Below, one piece after another: positions 24,498 to 34,731 of a stretch of DNA of 64,000 nucleotides. Numbering within the stretch: the stretch's first letter is position 1; every line of letters starts with the position of its first letter. A program made the translations under genes and the position numbers. Origin of the DNA: Pseudomonas wayambapalatensis (GTDB lineage: Bacteria; Pseudomonadota; Gammaproteobacteria; Pseudomonadales; Pseudomonadaceae); assembly GCA_014268975.2 (NCBI GenBank), contig CP077096.1, positions 1-64,000 on the forward strand. The letters run 5' to 3'. The notes below the pieces were generated by a model. That model was not told the DNA's origin. It ran no database searches and saw nothing but the letters and a program-made list of their open reading frames with translations.

Positions 24498-25757
24498 TTA
24501 CTTGCGCTTCATCGACAGGAAGAACTCATCGTTGGTCTTGGTCTGCTTGAGCTTGTCGATGAGGAACTCGATGGCCGCCACTTCATCCATCGGGTGCAGC
24601 AGCTTGCGCAGGATCCACATGCGCTGCAGCTCGTCGTCGGCAGTCAGCAGCTCTTCGCGGCGGGTGCCAGACTTGTTGATGTTGATGGCCGGGAACACAC
24701 GCTTCTCGGCGATGCGGCGGTCCAGCGGCAGCTCCATGTTGCCGGTACCCTTGAACTCTTCGTAGATGACCTCGTCCATCTTCGAGCCGGTCTCGACCAG
24801 CGCGGTGGCGATGATGGTCAGCGAGCCGCCTTCCTCGATGTTACGGGCAGCACCGAAGAAACGCTTGGGCTTTTCCAGGGCGTGGGCGTCGACACCACCG
24901 GTCAGGACCTTGCCGGAGCTCGGGATCACGGTGTTGTAGGCACGCGCCAGACGGGTGATGGAGTCGAGCAGGATGACCACGTCCTTCTTGTGCTCGACCA
25001 GGCGCTTGGCCTTTTCGATCACCATTTCGGCAACCTGCACGTGGCGGGTCGGCGGCTCGTCGAAGGTCGAGGCGACCACTTCGCCGCGCACGGTGCGCTG
25101 CATCTCGGTCACTTCTTCCGGGCGCTCGTCGATCAGCAGGACGATCAGGTGGCACTCGGGGTTGTTACGGGTGATGTTGGCCGCGATGTTCTGCAGCATG
25201 ATGGTCTTGCCCGCTTTCGGCGGAGCGACGATCAGGCCGCGCTGGCCTTTGCCGATAGGCGCGCACAGGTCGATGACACGGCCGGTGAGGTCTTCGGTGG
25301 AACCGTTACCGGCTTCCATCTTCAGGCGATGGTTCGGGAACAGCGGCGTCAGGTTTTCGAACAGGATCTTGTTCTTCGCGTTTTCCGGACGGTCGAAGTT
25401 GATGGTATCGACCTTCAGCAGGGCGAAGTAACGCTCCCCTTCCTTCGGCGGGCGGATCTTGCCGACGATGGTGTCGCCGGTGCGCAGGTTGAAGCGGCGG
25501 ATCTGGCTGGGCGAGACGTAGATATCGTCAGGGCCGGCCAGATACGAGGCATCTGCCGAACGCAGGAAACCGAATCCATCCTGGAGAATCTCCAGCACGC
25601 CGTCACCCGAGATCTCTTCGCCGCTCTTCGCGTGTTTTTTCAACAGGGCGAAAATCACGTCCTGCTTGCGCGAACGGGCCATGTTTTCGATGCCCATCTG
25701 TTCGGCCATTTCCAGCAGATCGGTAATCGGCTTTTGCTTGAGTTCTGTCAGGTTCAT
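24498..25757 (-). CDS. rho: Transcription termination factor Rho
   Basis: A 419-residue hexameric RNA helicase. The order is a Rho N-terminal helical domain ([20 protein letters not shown]), a cold-shock-like RNA-binding domain with [21 protein letters not shown], then a RecA-type motor with Walker [13 protein letters not shown] near residue 180 and Walker [11 protein letters not shown]. Length matches other Pseudomonas Rho proteins. It lies downstream of trxA with its own ~250-nt leader; Rho genes are commonly autoregulated through such leaders. The leader contains no ORF I can support. Confidence 0.97.
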   Translation of the reverse strand: MNLTELKQKPITDLLEMAEQMGIENMARSRKQDVIFALLKKHAKSGEEISGDGVLEILQDGFGFLRSADASYLAGPDDIYVSPSQIRRFNLRTGDTIVGKIRPPKEGERYFALLKVDTINFDRPENAKNKILFENLTPLFPNHRLKMEAGNGSTEDLTGRVIDLCAPIGKGQRGLIVAPPKAGKTIMLQNIAANITRNNPECHLIVLLIDERPEEVTEMQRTVRGEVVASTFDEPPTRHVQVAEMVIEKAKRLVEHKKDVVILLDSITRLARAYNTVIPSSGKVLTGGVDAHALEKPKRFFGAARNIEEGGSLTIIATALVETGSKMDEVIYEEFKGTGNMELPLDRRIAEKRVFPAININKSGTRREELLTADDELQRMWILRKLLHPMDEVAAIEFLIDKLKQTKTNDEFFLSMKRK

Positions 25758-25973
25758 AAGGGGAGTGACGTAATCATGTAAGAAGGGGGGAATTAAGCTT
25801 CTGGCTTAATGAGGTCGCGCCGCTAGATTGGCGACAGGATCGCGTACTGATTCGAATTGGGAGTGCGTCGCGACGGCGTGCAGAGGGCACTGGAGAAGCA
25901 GTGCGAGGCCGAATGTAACACTTGCTTTTTTCGACGTCTAGTGGTTTTGACAGGGGAAATCGAGCCTCAGGGG

Positions 25974-26006
25974 CAAAAAAAGCCCCGCATTCGCGGGGCT
26001 TTTTCA
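25974..26006 (-). terminator. Intrinsic terminator of trxA
   Basis: A stem AGCCCCGC / GCGGGGCT with an ATTC-type loop is flanked by A-rich and T-rich runs on both sides (AAAAAAA before, TTTTT after). It ends 2 nt from the trxA stop on the minus strand and has U-tracts in both directions. Confidence 0.9.
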
Positions 26007-26008
26007 CA

Positions 26009-26338
26009 TCACAGGTGGGCGTCGAGGAACGCAGCCAGCTGGGACTTGGACAGCGCGCCGACCTTGGTGGCCTCGACGTTGCCGTTCTTGAACAGCATCA
26101 GCGTCGGGATGCCGCGCACGCCGTGCTTGGCCGGGGTTTCCTGGTTGTCGTCGATGTTCAGCTTGGCGACGGTCAGCTTGCCTTCGTAGGTGGAGGCGAT
26201 GTCGTCCAGGACCGGAGCGATCATCTTGCATGGACCGCACCATTCAGCCCAGTAGTCGACCAGCACCGGGCCTTGAGCCTGCAGCACTTCGGCTTCGAAG
26301 GTGGCGTCGGTGACGTGTTTGATCAGATCGCTGCTCAT
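26009..26338 (-). CDS. trxA: Thioredoxin 1
   Basis: A 109-residue cytosolic disulfide reductase with the active site [12 protein letters not shown] at residues ~32-40 and the cis-Pro segment [12 protein letters not shown]. It starts [29 protein letters not shown] lies just before ATG 26338, which I prefer over an in-frame ATG 18 codons upstream. It is followed by a strong terminator and then rho, a trxA-rho order conserved in gammaproteobacteria. It diverges from ppx across about 277 bp. Confidence 0.97.
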   Translation of the reverse strand: MSSDLIKHVTDATFEAEVLQAQGPVLVDYWAEWCGPCKMIAPVLDDIASTYEGKLTVAKLNIDDNQETPAKHGVRGIPTLMLFKNGNVEATKVGALSKSQLAAFLDAHL

Positions 26339-26615
26339 GGAGTTCTCCAGGTCGTAAGCATAAAAAACGTTGCTCATCATAGCCGCACCCACGCCCTACA
26401 GGAAGCCACGGCCGATTGAGTGTAACTATAGTTGTGCAAGACGCCACGAATCGAAACCGTCATACAAGCGTCATAGGATTTGTCCGAGGCCTTTGTTGAT
26501 CAGTCATCCAGGCCACCCGCACATTGCCCTGCATCAATCCTCGCCATGTCGCGCGTTGGCGTATGCCCGCGATCATGGCAGGATTGCCGGGTTATCGACC
26601 GAGAACATCCAGATC

Positions 26616-28118
26616 ATGCCGCAAACCACCGCGAAGAACCTGTCTCTGATCGCCGCCATCGACCTTGGCTCCAACAGCTTCCACATGGTCGTGGCCAAGG
26701 CCCACCATACCGAGATCCGCATTCTCGAACGGCTGGGGGAGAAGGTTCAACTGGCTGCGGGCATCAACGAAGACCGCCAGCTCAGCGAAGAAGCCATGCA
26801 GCGGGGCCTCGAATGCCTCAAGCGTTTCGCCCAGCTGATCAACGGCATGCCGGCCGGCGCAGTGCGCATCGTCGGCACCAACGCCCTGCGTGAAGCGCGC
26901 AACCGCAATGACTTCATCCTGCGTGCCGAAGCCATCCTCGGCCATCCGGTCGAGGTCATTTCAGGCCGTGAAGAGGCGCGCCTGATCTACCTGGGTGTGT
27001 CGCACACCCTCGCCGACACGCCCGGCAAACGCCTGGTCGCCGATATCGGCGGCGGCAGCACCGAGTTCATCATCGGTCAACGCTTCGAGCCCCTGCTGCG
27101 CGAGAGCCTGCAGATGGGCTGCGTAAGCTTCACCCAGCGCTATTTCCGCGACGGCAAGATCACCCCGGCACGCTACGCCCAGGCCTACACCGCCGCACGC
27201 CTTGAGCTGATGAGCATCGAGAACGCCCTGCACCGCCTGACCTGGGACGAGGCCATCGGCTCGTCGGGCACCATCCGCGCCATCGGCGCCGCGATCAAAG
27301 CCAACGGCCATGGCAACGGCGAAGTCAACGCCGAAGGCCTGGCCGTGCTCAAGCGCAAGCTGTTCAAGCTGGGCGAAGTCGACAAGATCGACTTCGACGG
27401 CGTCAAACCGGACCGGCGCACCATCTTCCCTGCGGGGCTGGCGATTCTCGAGGCGATCTTCGACGCCCTCGAACTGCAGCGCATGGACCACTGTGACGGC
27501 GCCCTGCGTGAAGGCGTGCTGTTCGACCTGCTCGGCCGCCATCATCACGAGGACGTGCGTGAGCGCACGCTGAACTCGCTGATGGAGCGCTATCACGTCG
27601 ACCAGGGTCAGGCCGCACGGGTGGAGCGCAAGGCCCTGCACGCCTTCGACCAGGTGGCCAAGGCGTGGGATCTGAAAAACGGCAACTGGCGCGACCTGCT
27701 GGGCTGGGCGGCGAAGGTGCATGAGGTCGGGCTGGACATCGCCCACTACCACTACCACAAGCACGGCGCCTACCTGATCGAGCACTCCGACCTGTCGGGC
27801 TTCTCCCGCGAGGACCAGCAGATGCTGGCCCTGCTGGTACGCGGCCATCGCCGCAACATCCCCAAGGACAAGTTCGCCGAGTTCGGCGACGAAGGCGTCA
27901 AGCTGATCCGCCTGTGCGTGCTGCTGCGCTTCGCCATCCTCTTCCACCACATCCGCGGCACCCAGCAAATGCCCAAGGTCGAGCTCAAGGCTGCCGACGA
28001 CAGTCTGGAAGTGGTGTTCCCTGAAGGCTGGCTGGAGCAGAACCAGCTGACCCAGGCCGACTTCGCCAACGAGGCTGAGTGGCTGGCGCGGGTCGGGTTC
28101 GTGCTGAGCGTGCGTTGA
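26616..28118 (+). CDS. ppx: Exopolyphosphatase
   Basis: A 500-residue member of the ASKHA-fold Ppx/GppA family. It has phosphate-binding loops [17 protein letters not shown] near residue 12 and [15 protein letters not shown] near residue 145, a middle [10 protein letters not shown], and a C-terminal HD-like helical domain with [22 protein letters not shown]. It releases phosphate from long polyphosphate chains. I start at ATG 26616, about 12 residues before the first motif. It is convergent with ppk, so opposing polyphosphate enzymes face each other across 44 bp. Confidence 0.94.
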   Translation: MPQTTAKNLSLIAAIDLGSNSFHMVVAKAHHTEIRILERLGEKVQLAAGINEDRQLSEEAMQRGLECLKRFAQLINGMPAGAVRIVGTNALREARNRNDFILRAEAILGHPVEVISGREEARLIYLGVSHTLADTPGKRLVADIGGGSTEFIIGQRFEPLLRESLQMGCVSFTQRYFRDGKITPARYAQAYTAARLELMSIENALHRLTWDEAIGSSGTIRAIGAAIKANGHGNGEVNAEGLAVLKRKLFKLGEVDKIDFDGVKPDRRTIFPAGLAILEAIFDALELQRMDHCDGALREGVLFDLLGRHHHEDVRERTLNSLMERYHVDQGQAARVERKALHAFDQVAKAWDLKNGNWRDLLGWAAKVHEVGLDIAHYHYHKHGAYLIEHSDLSGFSREDQQMLALLVRGHRRNIPKDKFAEFGDEGVKLIRLCVLLRFAILFHHIRGTQQMPKVELKAADDSLEVVFPEGWLEQNQLTQADFANEAEWLARVGFVLSVR

Positions 28119-28162
28119 AGGTTTGAGTGTGCTGGGGCTTTTTTGCAGCCCCAGCAATCTGA

Positions 28163-30400
28163 CTACCGTACGTTCAGCACCGGGTTGCTCAGGCGCTCCA
28201 GCAGGGTCGCCTGGGCGCTGCGCGGGTTCTGGTTGCCGGTCGGCGTGCTGCGCACATAACGACCATCAGGCTGCAAGGTCCAGGCCTGGGTATTGTCGGT
28301 CAGGTAGCCTTCGAGCTCCTTCTTCACCCGCAGCAGCAACTTCTTGCCCTCTACCGGGAAGCAGGTCTCGACACGCTTGTCGAGGTTGCGCTCCATCCAG
28401 TCGGCGCTGGACAGGTAGATCTGCTCCTCGCCGCCGTTGAGGAAGTAGAACACCCGCGTGTGCTCGAGGAAGCGGCCGATGATCGAGCGCACATTGATGT
28501 TGTGCGACACCCCCGGGATGCCCGGGCGCAGGCAGCACATGCCACGCACCACCAGGTCGATGCGCACGCCCGACTGGCTCGCCTTGTACAGGGCCTTGAT
28601 GACTTTGGCATCGGTCAGCGAGTTGAACTTGGCGATGATGTGCGCCGGCTTGCCGTCGAGCGCGAACTGCGTCTCGCGGGCGATCATGTCGAGCATGCCC
28701 TTCTTGAGGGTGAAGGGTGCATGCAGCAGCTTCTTCATGCGCAGGGTCTTGCCCATGCCGATCAGCTGGCTGAACAGCTTGCCGACGTCCTCGGTGAGTG
28801 CGTCATCGGAGGTCAGCAGGCTGTAGTCGGTGTACAGGCGGGCGTTGCCGGCGTGGTAGTTACCGGTACCCAGATGCGCGTAGCGGACGATCTCGCCCTG
28901 CTCGCGGCGCAGGATCAGCATCATCTTGGCGTGGGTCTTGAAGCCGACCACGCCATAGATCACCACCGCGCCGGCTGCCTGCAGGCGGCTGGCCATCTGC
29001 AGGTTGGACTCTTCGTCGAAACGCGCACGCAGCTCGATCACCGCAGTGACCTCCTTGCCGTTACGCGCCGCATCGACCAACGCGTCGACGATCTCCGAGT
29101 TGGCCCCGGAGCGGTACAAGGTCTGGCGCACAGCGAGCACGTGCGGGTCCTTGGCGGCCTGGCGCAGCAGGTCGACCACCGGGGTGAAGGATTCGAACGG
29201 GTGCATCAGCAGCACATCCTGCTTGCTGATGACGCTGAAAATGTTGTCGGCGTTCTGCAGGATCTTCGGGATCGCCGGGGTGAACGGGGTGTACTGCAGC
29301 TCCGGGTGGCTGTCCAGGCCGGTGATGCTGAACAGACGGGTCAGGTTGACCGGGCCATTGACCTGGTAAAGCTCGCTCTCGCTCAGGCTGAACTGCTTGA
29401 GCAGGTAGTCGGAGAGGTGCTTCGGACAGGTGTCGGCAACCTCCAGGCGCACAGCATCGCCGTAGCGGCGCGAGAACAGCTCGCCACGCAGGGCGCGGGC
29501 AAGGTCGTCGACCTCTTCGGAGTCCAGCGCCAGGTCGGCGTTTCGGGTCAGGCGGAACTGATAGCAGCCCTTGACCTTCATGCCCTGGAACAGGTCGTCG
29601 GCGTGAGCGTGGATCATCGACGACAGGAATACATAGTTGTCGCCGGGGCCGCCAACCTCTTCCGGCACACGGATCACCCGCGGCAGCAGGCGTGGCGCCG
29701 GAATGATCGCCAGGCCCGAGTCGCGACCGAAGGCATCGACGCCCTCGAGCTCGACGATGAAGTTCAGGCTCTTGTTCACCAGCAGCGGGAACGGGTGGGT
29801 CGGGTCGAGGCCGATCGGGGTGATGATCGGGGCGATCTCGTCGCGGAAGAAGCGACGCACCCAGGTCTTGAGCTTGGGCGTCCAGTGGCGGCGACGGATG
29901 AAGCGAATCGCATGCTTCTCCAGCTCCGGCAGCAGCACGTCGTTGAGGATCGCGTACTGGCGGTCCACCTCCAGGTGCACCAGCTCGCTGATCCGCGCCA
30001 GCGCCTGATGCGGCTGCAGGCCGTCGGCGCCGGCCTGTTCGCGGGCGAAATTGATCTGCTTCTTAAGCCCGGCGACGCGGATCTCGAAGAACTCGTCGAG
30101 GTTGCTGGAGAAGATCAGCAGGAACTTCAGACGCTCCAGCAGCGGGTAGGACTCATCCAGCGCCTGTTCCAGCACGCGGATGTTGAACTGCAACTGCGAG
30201 AGTTCACGATGAATGTACAGGCTGCTGTCGTCCAGGCCCGGCACCGGAATCGCCGGGGCCGGCGCCGGGGCGGCGGCCTCGACGACAGACACCGGCTCAG
30301 GTGCAGGCGTCGCTGGGAGGTCCGGCGGGGTCTGCATCAGTTCCTCCGGGAGGGCCTTGGCTTCCTTGATCTCGACAGCAGTGAGCACTTCGTTATTCAT
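28163..30400 (-). CDS. ppk: Polyphosphate kinase 1
   Basis: A 745-residue membrane-associated kinase that reversibly polymerises ATP gamma-phosphate into polyphosphate. After a ~50-residue Pro/Ala-rich leader ([14 protein letters not shown] region) the PPK N-domain begins at [13 protein letters not shown]. The two PLD-like catalytic regions include [14 protein letters not shown] and [20 protein letters not shown], where the active-site histidines lie. It starts 20 nt after the hemB stop on the same strand, so hemB-ppk is probably one transcript. The leader is somewhat longer than in enteric PPK1. Confidence 0.95.
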   Translation of the reverse strand: MNNEVLTAVEIKEAKALPEELMQTPPDLPATPAPEPVSVVEAAAPAPAPAIPVPGLDDSSLYIHRELSQLQFNIRVLEQALDESYPLLERLKFLLIFSSNLDEFFEIRVAGLKKQINFAREQAGADGLQPHQALARISELVHLEVDRQYAILNDVLLPELEKHAIRFIRRRHWTPKLKTWVRRFFRDEIAPIITPIGLDPTHPFPLLVNKSLNFIVELEGVDAFGRDSGLAIIPAPRLLPRVIRVPEEVGGPGDNYVFLSSMIHAHADDLFQGMKVKGCYQFRLTRNADLALDSEEVDDLARALRGELFSRRYGDAVRLEVADTCPKHLSDYLLKQFSLSESELYQVNGPVNLTRLFSITGLDSHPELQYTPFTPAIPKILQNADNIFSVISKQDVLLMHPFESFTPVVDLLRQAAKDPHVLAVRQTLYRSGANSEIVDALVDAARNGKEVTAVIELRARFDEESNLQMASRLQAAGAVVIYGVVGFKTHAKMMLILRREQGEIVRYAHLGTGNYHAGNARLYTDYSLLTSDDALTEDVGKLFSQLIGMGKTLRMKKLLHAPFTLKKGMLDMIARETQFALDGKPAHIIAKFNSLTDAKVIKALYKASQSGVRIDLVVRGMCCLRPGIPGVSHNINVRSIIGRFLEHTRVFYFLNGGEEQIYLSSADWMERNLDKRVETCFPVEGKKLLLRVKKELEGYLTDNTQAWTLQPDGRYVRSTPTGNQNPRSAQATLLERLSNPVLNVR

Positions 30401-30420
30401 CTGACGTTCCTGTGAGGGCG

Positions 30421-31557
<1,137 letters not shown>

Positions 31558-31639
31558 TCACGTCGAGACACATTTGGACACTTTCCCCCAGGCGCGCGAA
31601 GGGGTAGGCTGCGCGTTCATTTCGCCAGCACCTCAGAAA

Positions 31640-32284
31640 ATGCTTCAACAATTCCTGCAGGATTTCGGCTATTTCGCCCTCTTTCTAGGCACCTTCTTCG
31701 AAGGCGAGACCATCCTGGTACTTGCAGGATTCCTCGCGTTCCGTGGATACATGGACATTAGCCTGGTCGTGGTGGTGGCGTTCTTCGGCAGCTATGCCGG
31801 TGACCAGCTCTGGTATTTCATGGGCCGTCGCCACGGGCGCAAGATCCTTGCGCGCAAACCGCGCTGGCAGGCGATGGGCGACCGCGCGCTGGAGCATATC
31901 CGCCGCCATCCCGACATCTGGGTGCTGAGCTTCCGTTTCGTCTATGGGCTGCGCACCGTGATGCCGGTGGCCATCGGCCTGTCCGGCTATCCTCCGCGGC
32001 GCTACCTGCTGCTCAACGGCATCGGCGCGGCAATCTGGGCCCTGGCCCTGGGCGCGGCGGCCTATCACTTCGGCGCCATCCTCGAAGGCCTGCTGGGCAA
32101 CGTGAAGAAATACGAGCTATGGGTGCTCGGTGGCCTGCTGGTGCTGGGCGGACTGCTCTGGCTGCGCCGACGTTTCCGCAACCTGCGTGCGGAGCGCAAG
32201 GCGGCGGCAGAAGGCCAATCCCCACAGGCTGAGCAGGCTGTAGAGCCCGAGCAGAAGCCAGGCCAAGGGCGTAACCGTCCCTAG
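31640..32284 (+). CDS. DedA-family membrane protein
   Basis: A 214-residue inner-membrane protein of the DedA/VTT family. The N-terminal re-entrant region FGYFALFLGTFFEGETILVLAGFLA and GDQLWYFMGRRHGRKIL are diagnostic; RFVYGLRTVMPVAIGLSGYPPRRYLLLN follows. Members are linked to undecaprenyl-phosphate or lipid flipping and to proton-motive-force homeostasis. I start at ATG 31640, which places the first helix as in the family. The last ~56 codons overlap the convergent desaturase-like gene by 168 nt; this tail carries one helix (LWVLGGLLVLGGLLWL) and a charged end. Confidence 0.88.
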   Translation: MLQQFLQDFGYFALFLGTFFEGETILVLAGFLAFRGYMDISLVVVVAFFGSYAGDQLWYFMGRRHGRKILARKPRWQAMGDRALEHIRRHPDIWVLSFRFVYGLRTVMPVAIGLSGYPPRRYLLLNGIGAAIWALALGAAAYHFGAILEGLLGNVKKYELWVLGGLLVLGGLLWLRRRFRNLRAERKAAAEGQSPQAEQAVEPEQKPGQGRNRP

Positions 32285-33412
32285 GCCCAGCGCCCCGCCC
32301 AGGTAAAGCGCCGGGCCGTTGGACACCAGCCGCAGCAGCTCAAGGCGCGCGGCCCGAGGCCGGTTCTCCAGCGCCATCCCAAGCACGAACAAGCCAAACG
32401 CCATCAGTGTCCAGCCCAGCACCAGCGCCACTGGCGGCACGCGGTCGGCCACCTCCATCAGGTAACTGCCCAAGCCCGCATACACGGCGAACTGCAGCGC
32501 CACGCACAGCTGCTGGGCCCGGCCCAGCGGTATCTCGAACTTGCGAAACTGCGCCAGATCGGCCTTGGCCTGTGGATAACCCAGCGCCACATCCGCCGGT
32601 CGCCAACCGGTGGGCATGAACCAGATCCGCAGCTTGTCCCACAGACTGCGAGTGCGCCGCGCATCGCGCCAGAGCTGGGCATAGAACTGCAGGTTGGCCC
32701 ACAACGGGTTCCAGCTCGCCAGCGGCGTGGTCACGCCGAACACCACGGGCTCGCGCGGGTCTTCCTTCTGGAAAGTGCCGAACAGGCGATCCCAGAGAAT
32801 GAACACGCCGCCGTAGTTGCGATCCAAGTACAAAGGATTCTGCGCATGGTGGACGCGATGGTTGGACGGCGTGATCAGCACCCACTCGAGCCAGCCCAGC
32901 TTGGGCACGTGGCGGGTATGCACCCAGAACTGGTACAGCAGGTTCAGCGATGCCACGGTGACGAACACCAGCGGCGGTACGCCAACCAGGGCCAGTGGCA
33001 GGTAGAAGATCCACGAGAAGAGAAAGCCGCTGCTGGTCTGGCGCAGGGCGGTGGTGAGGTTGTACTCCTCGCTCTGGTGATGCACCGAATGCGCCGCCCA
33101 CAGCACGTTGCGCTCATGGCCCAGGCGGTGCAGCCAGTAATAGCAGAAGTCGTAGAGCACGAACGCCAGCAGCCAGACCCAAACTGCACTGTCCGGCAGG
33201 CGCAGCAGGGCCAGGTGCTCCCAGACCAACGCGTAGCTGACAAGCCCCACGCCCTTGGTCAGCAGCCCCGTACTGGTCGACAGCGCCCCGGTGCTCAGGC
33301 TGTTGATCGAATCGGCCAGACGATAGTTGCGCTGCCCGCGCAGCCGGTCGGCGACCAGCTCCACAGCAATCAGCACGAAGAAGAACGGCACGGCCAGCAG
33401 AATCAGGTCCAT
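32117..33412 (-). CDS. Sterol desaturase / fatty acid hydroxylase superfamily membrane protein
   Basis: A 431-residue di-iron membrane enzyme. The histidine clusters of the superfamily are visible: HRLGHERN near residue 95, HSVHHQSEE near residue 108, and NHRVHHAQNPLYLDRNYGG near residue 184. About six helices surround them, and two to three more follow before a Gln-rich tail. These enzymes hydroxylate or desaturate lipid substrates with O2; the substrate is unknown. Its 3' end overlaps the DedA gene by 168 nt on the opposite strand, and helical sequence (AWLLLGLYSLLSLWGLAF) continues to the edge of the overlap. Confidence 0.88.
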   Translation of the reverse strand: MDLILLAVPFFFVLIAVELVADRLRGQRNYRLADSINSLSTGALSTSTGLLTKGVGLVSYALVWEHLALLRLPDSAVWVWLLAFVLYDFCYYWLHRLGHERNVLWAAHSVHHQSEEYNLTTALRQTSSGFLFSWIFYLPLALVGVPPLVFVTVASLNLLYQFWVHTRHVPKLGWLEWVLITPSNHRVHHAQNPLYLDRNYGGVFILWDRLFGTFQKEDPREPVVFGVTTPLASWNPLWANLQFYAQLWRDARRTRSLWDKLRIWFMPTGWRPADVALGYPQAKADLAQFRKFEIPLGRAQQLCVALQFAVYAGLGSYLMEVADRVPPVALVLGWTLMAFGLFVLGMALENRPRAARLELLRLVSNGPALYLGGALGLGTVTPLAWLLLGLYSLLSLWGLAFCRRLALRTQVAETSAQPEQSAQHQQATEHP

Positions 33413-33524
33413 GGTGACGATCCCAAGCGTTATCCACAGAGATTAGGCCGCGTCGGGCACAACCCTTATGGCCACATCTGCCAAACTAGAGGACATTTAG
33501 CGCCTCGACACTGGAGTAATGAGC

Positions 33525-34190
33525 ATGACGAAAAAGGTAGCGGTGATTCTTTCCGGCTGTGGCGTGTATGACGGCGCCGAAATCCACGAAAGCGTGATCA
33601 CCCTGCTGCGCCTCGACCAGCGCGGCGCCCAGGTGCAGTGTTTCGCGCCGAACATCGCGCAGATGCACGTGATCAACCACCTGACCGGCGAAGAAATGCC
33701 CGAGTCGCGCAATGTGCTGGTGGAGTCGGCGCGCATCGCCCGCGGTGAAGTGAAGGACATTCGCGAAGCCAAGGCCGAGGACTTCGACGCGCTGATCGTG
33801 CCCGGCGGTTTCGGCGCAGCCAAGAACCTGTCCAACTTCGCCGTCGAAGGCGCCAACTGCAGCGTGAACCCCGATGTGCTGGCGCTGGCCGAGGCTTTCG
33901 CGGCGGCGTGCAAGCCGGTCGGCCTGATCTGCATCTCGCCGGCGTTGGCCGCGAAGATCTACGGCCCGGGCGTGGTCTGCACCATCGGCAACGATGCCGG
34001 CACCAGCGCAGCCGTGGTGAAGATGGGCGGCACCCATGAAGAGTGCGATGTACATGACATCGTCGAAGACACCCAGCGCAAGCTGGTGACCAGCCCGGCC
34101 TACATGCTGGCCAAGTCGATCAGCGAAGCGGCGGGTGGAATCTACAAACTGGTGGATCGGGTGCTGGAGCTGACTCACGAGAAGGACTGA
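33525..34190 (+). CDS. elbB: ElbB-like DJ-1/PfpI-superfamily glyoxalase
   Basis: A 221-residue cytosolic protein of the DJ-1/PfpI fold. It starts MTKKVAVILSGCGVYDGAEI and has VPGGFGAAKNLSNFA and the nucleophile-elbow region GLICISPALAA. ElbB proteins have weak glyoxalase activity on methylglyoxal/glyoxal; an old link to isoprenoid synthesis gave the name. I prefer ATG 33525 over 33519: GGAG at 33513 is 8 nt away and E. coli ElbB begins at the same point. A hairpin follows the stop. Confidence 0.9.
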   Translation: MTKKVAVILSGCGVYDGAEIHESVITLLRLDQRGAQVQCFAPNIAQMHVINHLTGEEMPESRNVLVESARIARGEVKDIREAKAEDFDALIVPGGFGAAKNLSNFAVEGANCSVNPDVLALAEAFAAACKPVGLICISPALAAKIYGPGVVCTIGNDAGTSAAVVKMGGTHEECDVHDIVEDTQRKLVTSPAYMLAKSISEAAGGIYKLVDRVLELTHEKD

Positions 34191-34206
34191 AACGCATCAG
34201 GGCGAG

Positions 34207-34234
34207 CCTTTTCGCGGGCAAGGCCGCGAAAAGG
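34207..34234. terminator. Hairpin between convergent elbB and yaiI
   Basis: An 11-bp perfect stem CCTTTTCGCGG / CCGCGAAAAGG encloses GGCAAG-like loop sequence. It occupies nearly the whole 44-bp gap and ends 1 nt from the yaiI stop, so it can serve both genes. The sequence is REP-like but shortened. Confidence 0.65.
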
Positions 34235-34684
34235 TCAACGCGTCAACCGCGTGAGGATCCGATCCAGCGAATTGGCAAACGCCTGCTTCTCCCGCTCGCC
34301 ATAGGGCGCCTGCCCGCCGCCGACCTGCCCCTGTTCACGCAATTCAGTGAACAGGTTGCGCACCGCCAGCCGATCCCCCATGTTGCGCTCGTCGAACTCG
34401 CGACCACGCGGATCCAGCGCCGCTACACCCTTCTTGATCAGGCGATCGGCCAGCGGCACATCGCTGCAGATCACCAGCTCGCCGGGCTCGGCATGCTCCA
34501 CCAGGTAGTCGTCGGCGGCATCCATGCCGCTGGGCACCACGATCAACCGCACGATCGCGAAGGCCGGCTTGGCCACGGCCTGGCCGGCCACCATCACCAC
34601 TTCCAGCTTGCGCTTGAGGGCGAACTTGACGATCAGGTCCTTGGCCGCCTTGGGGCAGGCGTCGGCGTCGATCCATATGCGCAT
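34235..34684 (-). CDS. yaiI: YaiI/YqxD family (UPF0178, DUF188) protein
   Basis: A 149-residue protein starting MRIWIDADACPKAAKDLIVK, the PIN-like DUF188 signature with acidic residues DADACP, followed by VPSGMDAADDYLVEHAEPGELVICSDVPLADRL and RGREFDERNMGDRLAVR. The fold and Asp cluster resemble PIN-type nucleases, but no activity is established. It converges on elbB and lies downstream of the FTR1 gene on the same strand. Confidence 0.92.
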   Translation of the reverse strand: MRIWIDADACPKAAKDLIVKFALKRKLEVVMVAGQAVAKPAFAIVRLIVVPSGMDAADDYLVEHAEPGELVICSDVPLADRLIKKGVAALDPRGREFDERNMGDRLAVRNLFTELREQGQVGGGQAPYGEREKQAFANSLDRILTRLTR

Positions 34685-34731
34685 GACGATGTTTCCGTAA
34701 TTCGAAAAGAGATAGTGTGCCAGCCCCGACC

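Noticed and set aside
26370..26615. In-frame upstream extension of ppx
   Set aside because: The extra 82 residues have no family match and cover the trxA/ppx promoter region; ATG 26616 gives the normal N-terminus.
28130..28156. Hairpin TGCTGGGGC / GCCCCAGCA between ppx and ppk as an intrinsic terminator
   Set aside because: The T-run lies in the loop, not after the stem, so it is not a canonical terminator in either direction; at most it is a 3' structure.
28460..30415. A 651-codon open frame antisense to ppk
   Set aside because: It is fully inside the complement of ppk, has no recognisable domain, and arises from the high-GC codon use of the real gene.
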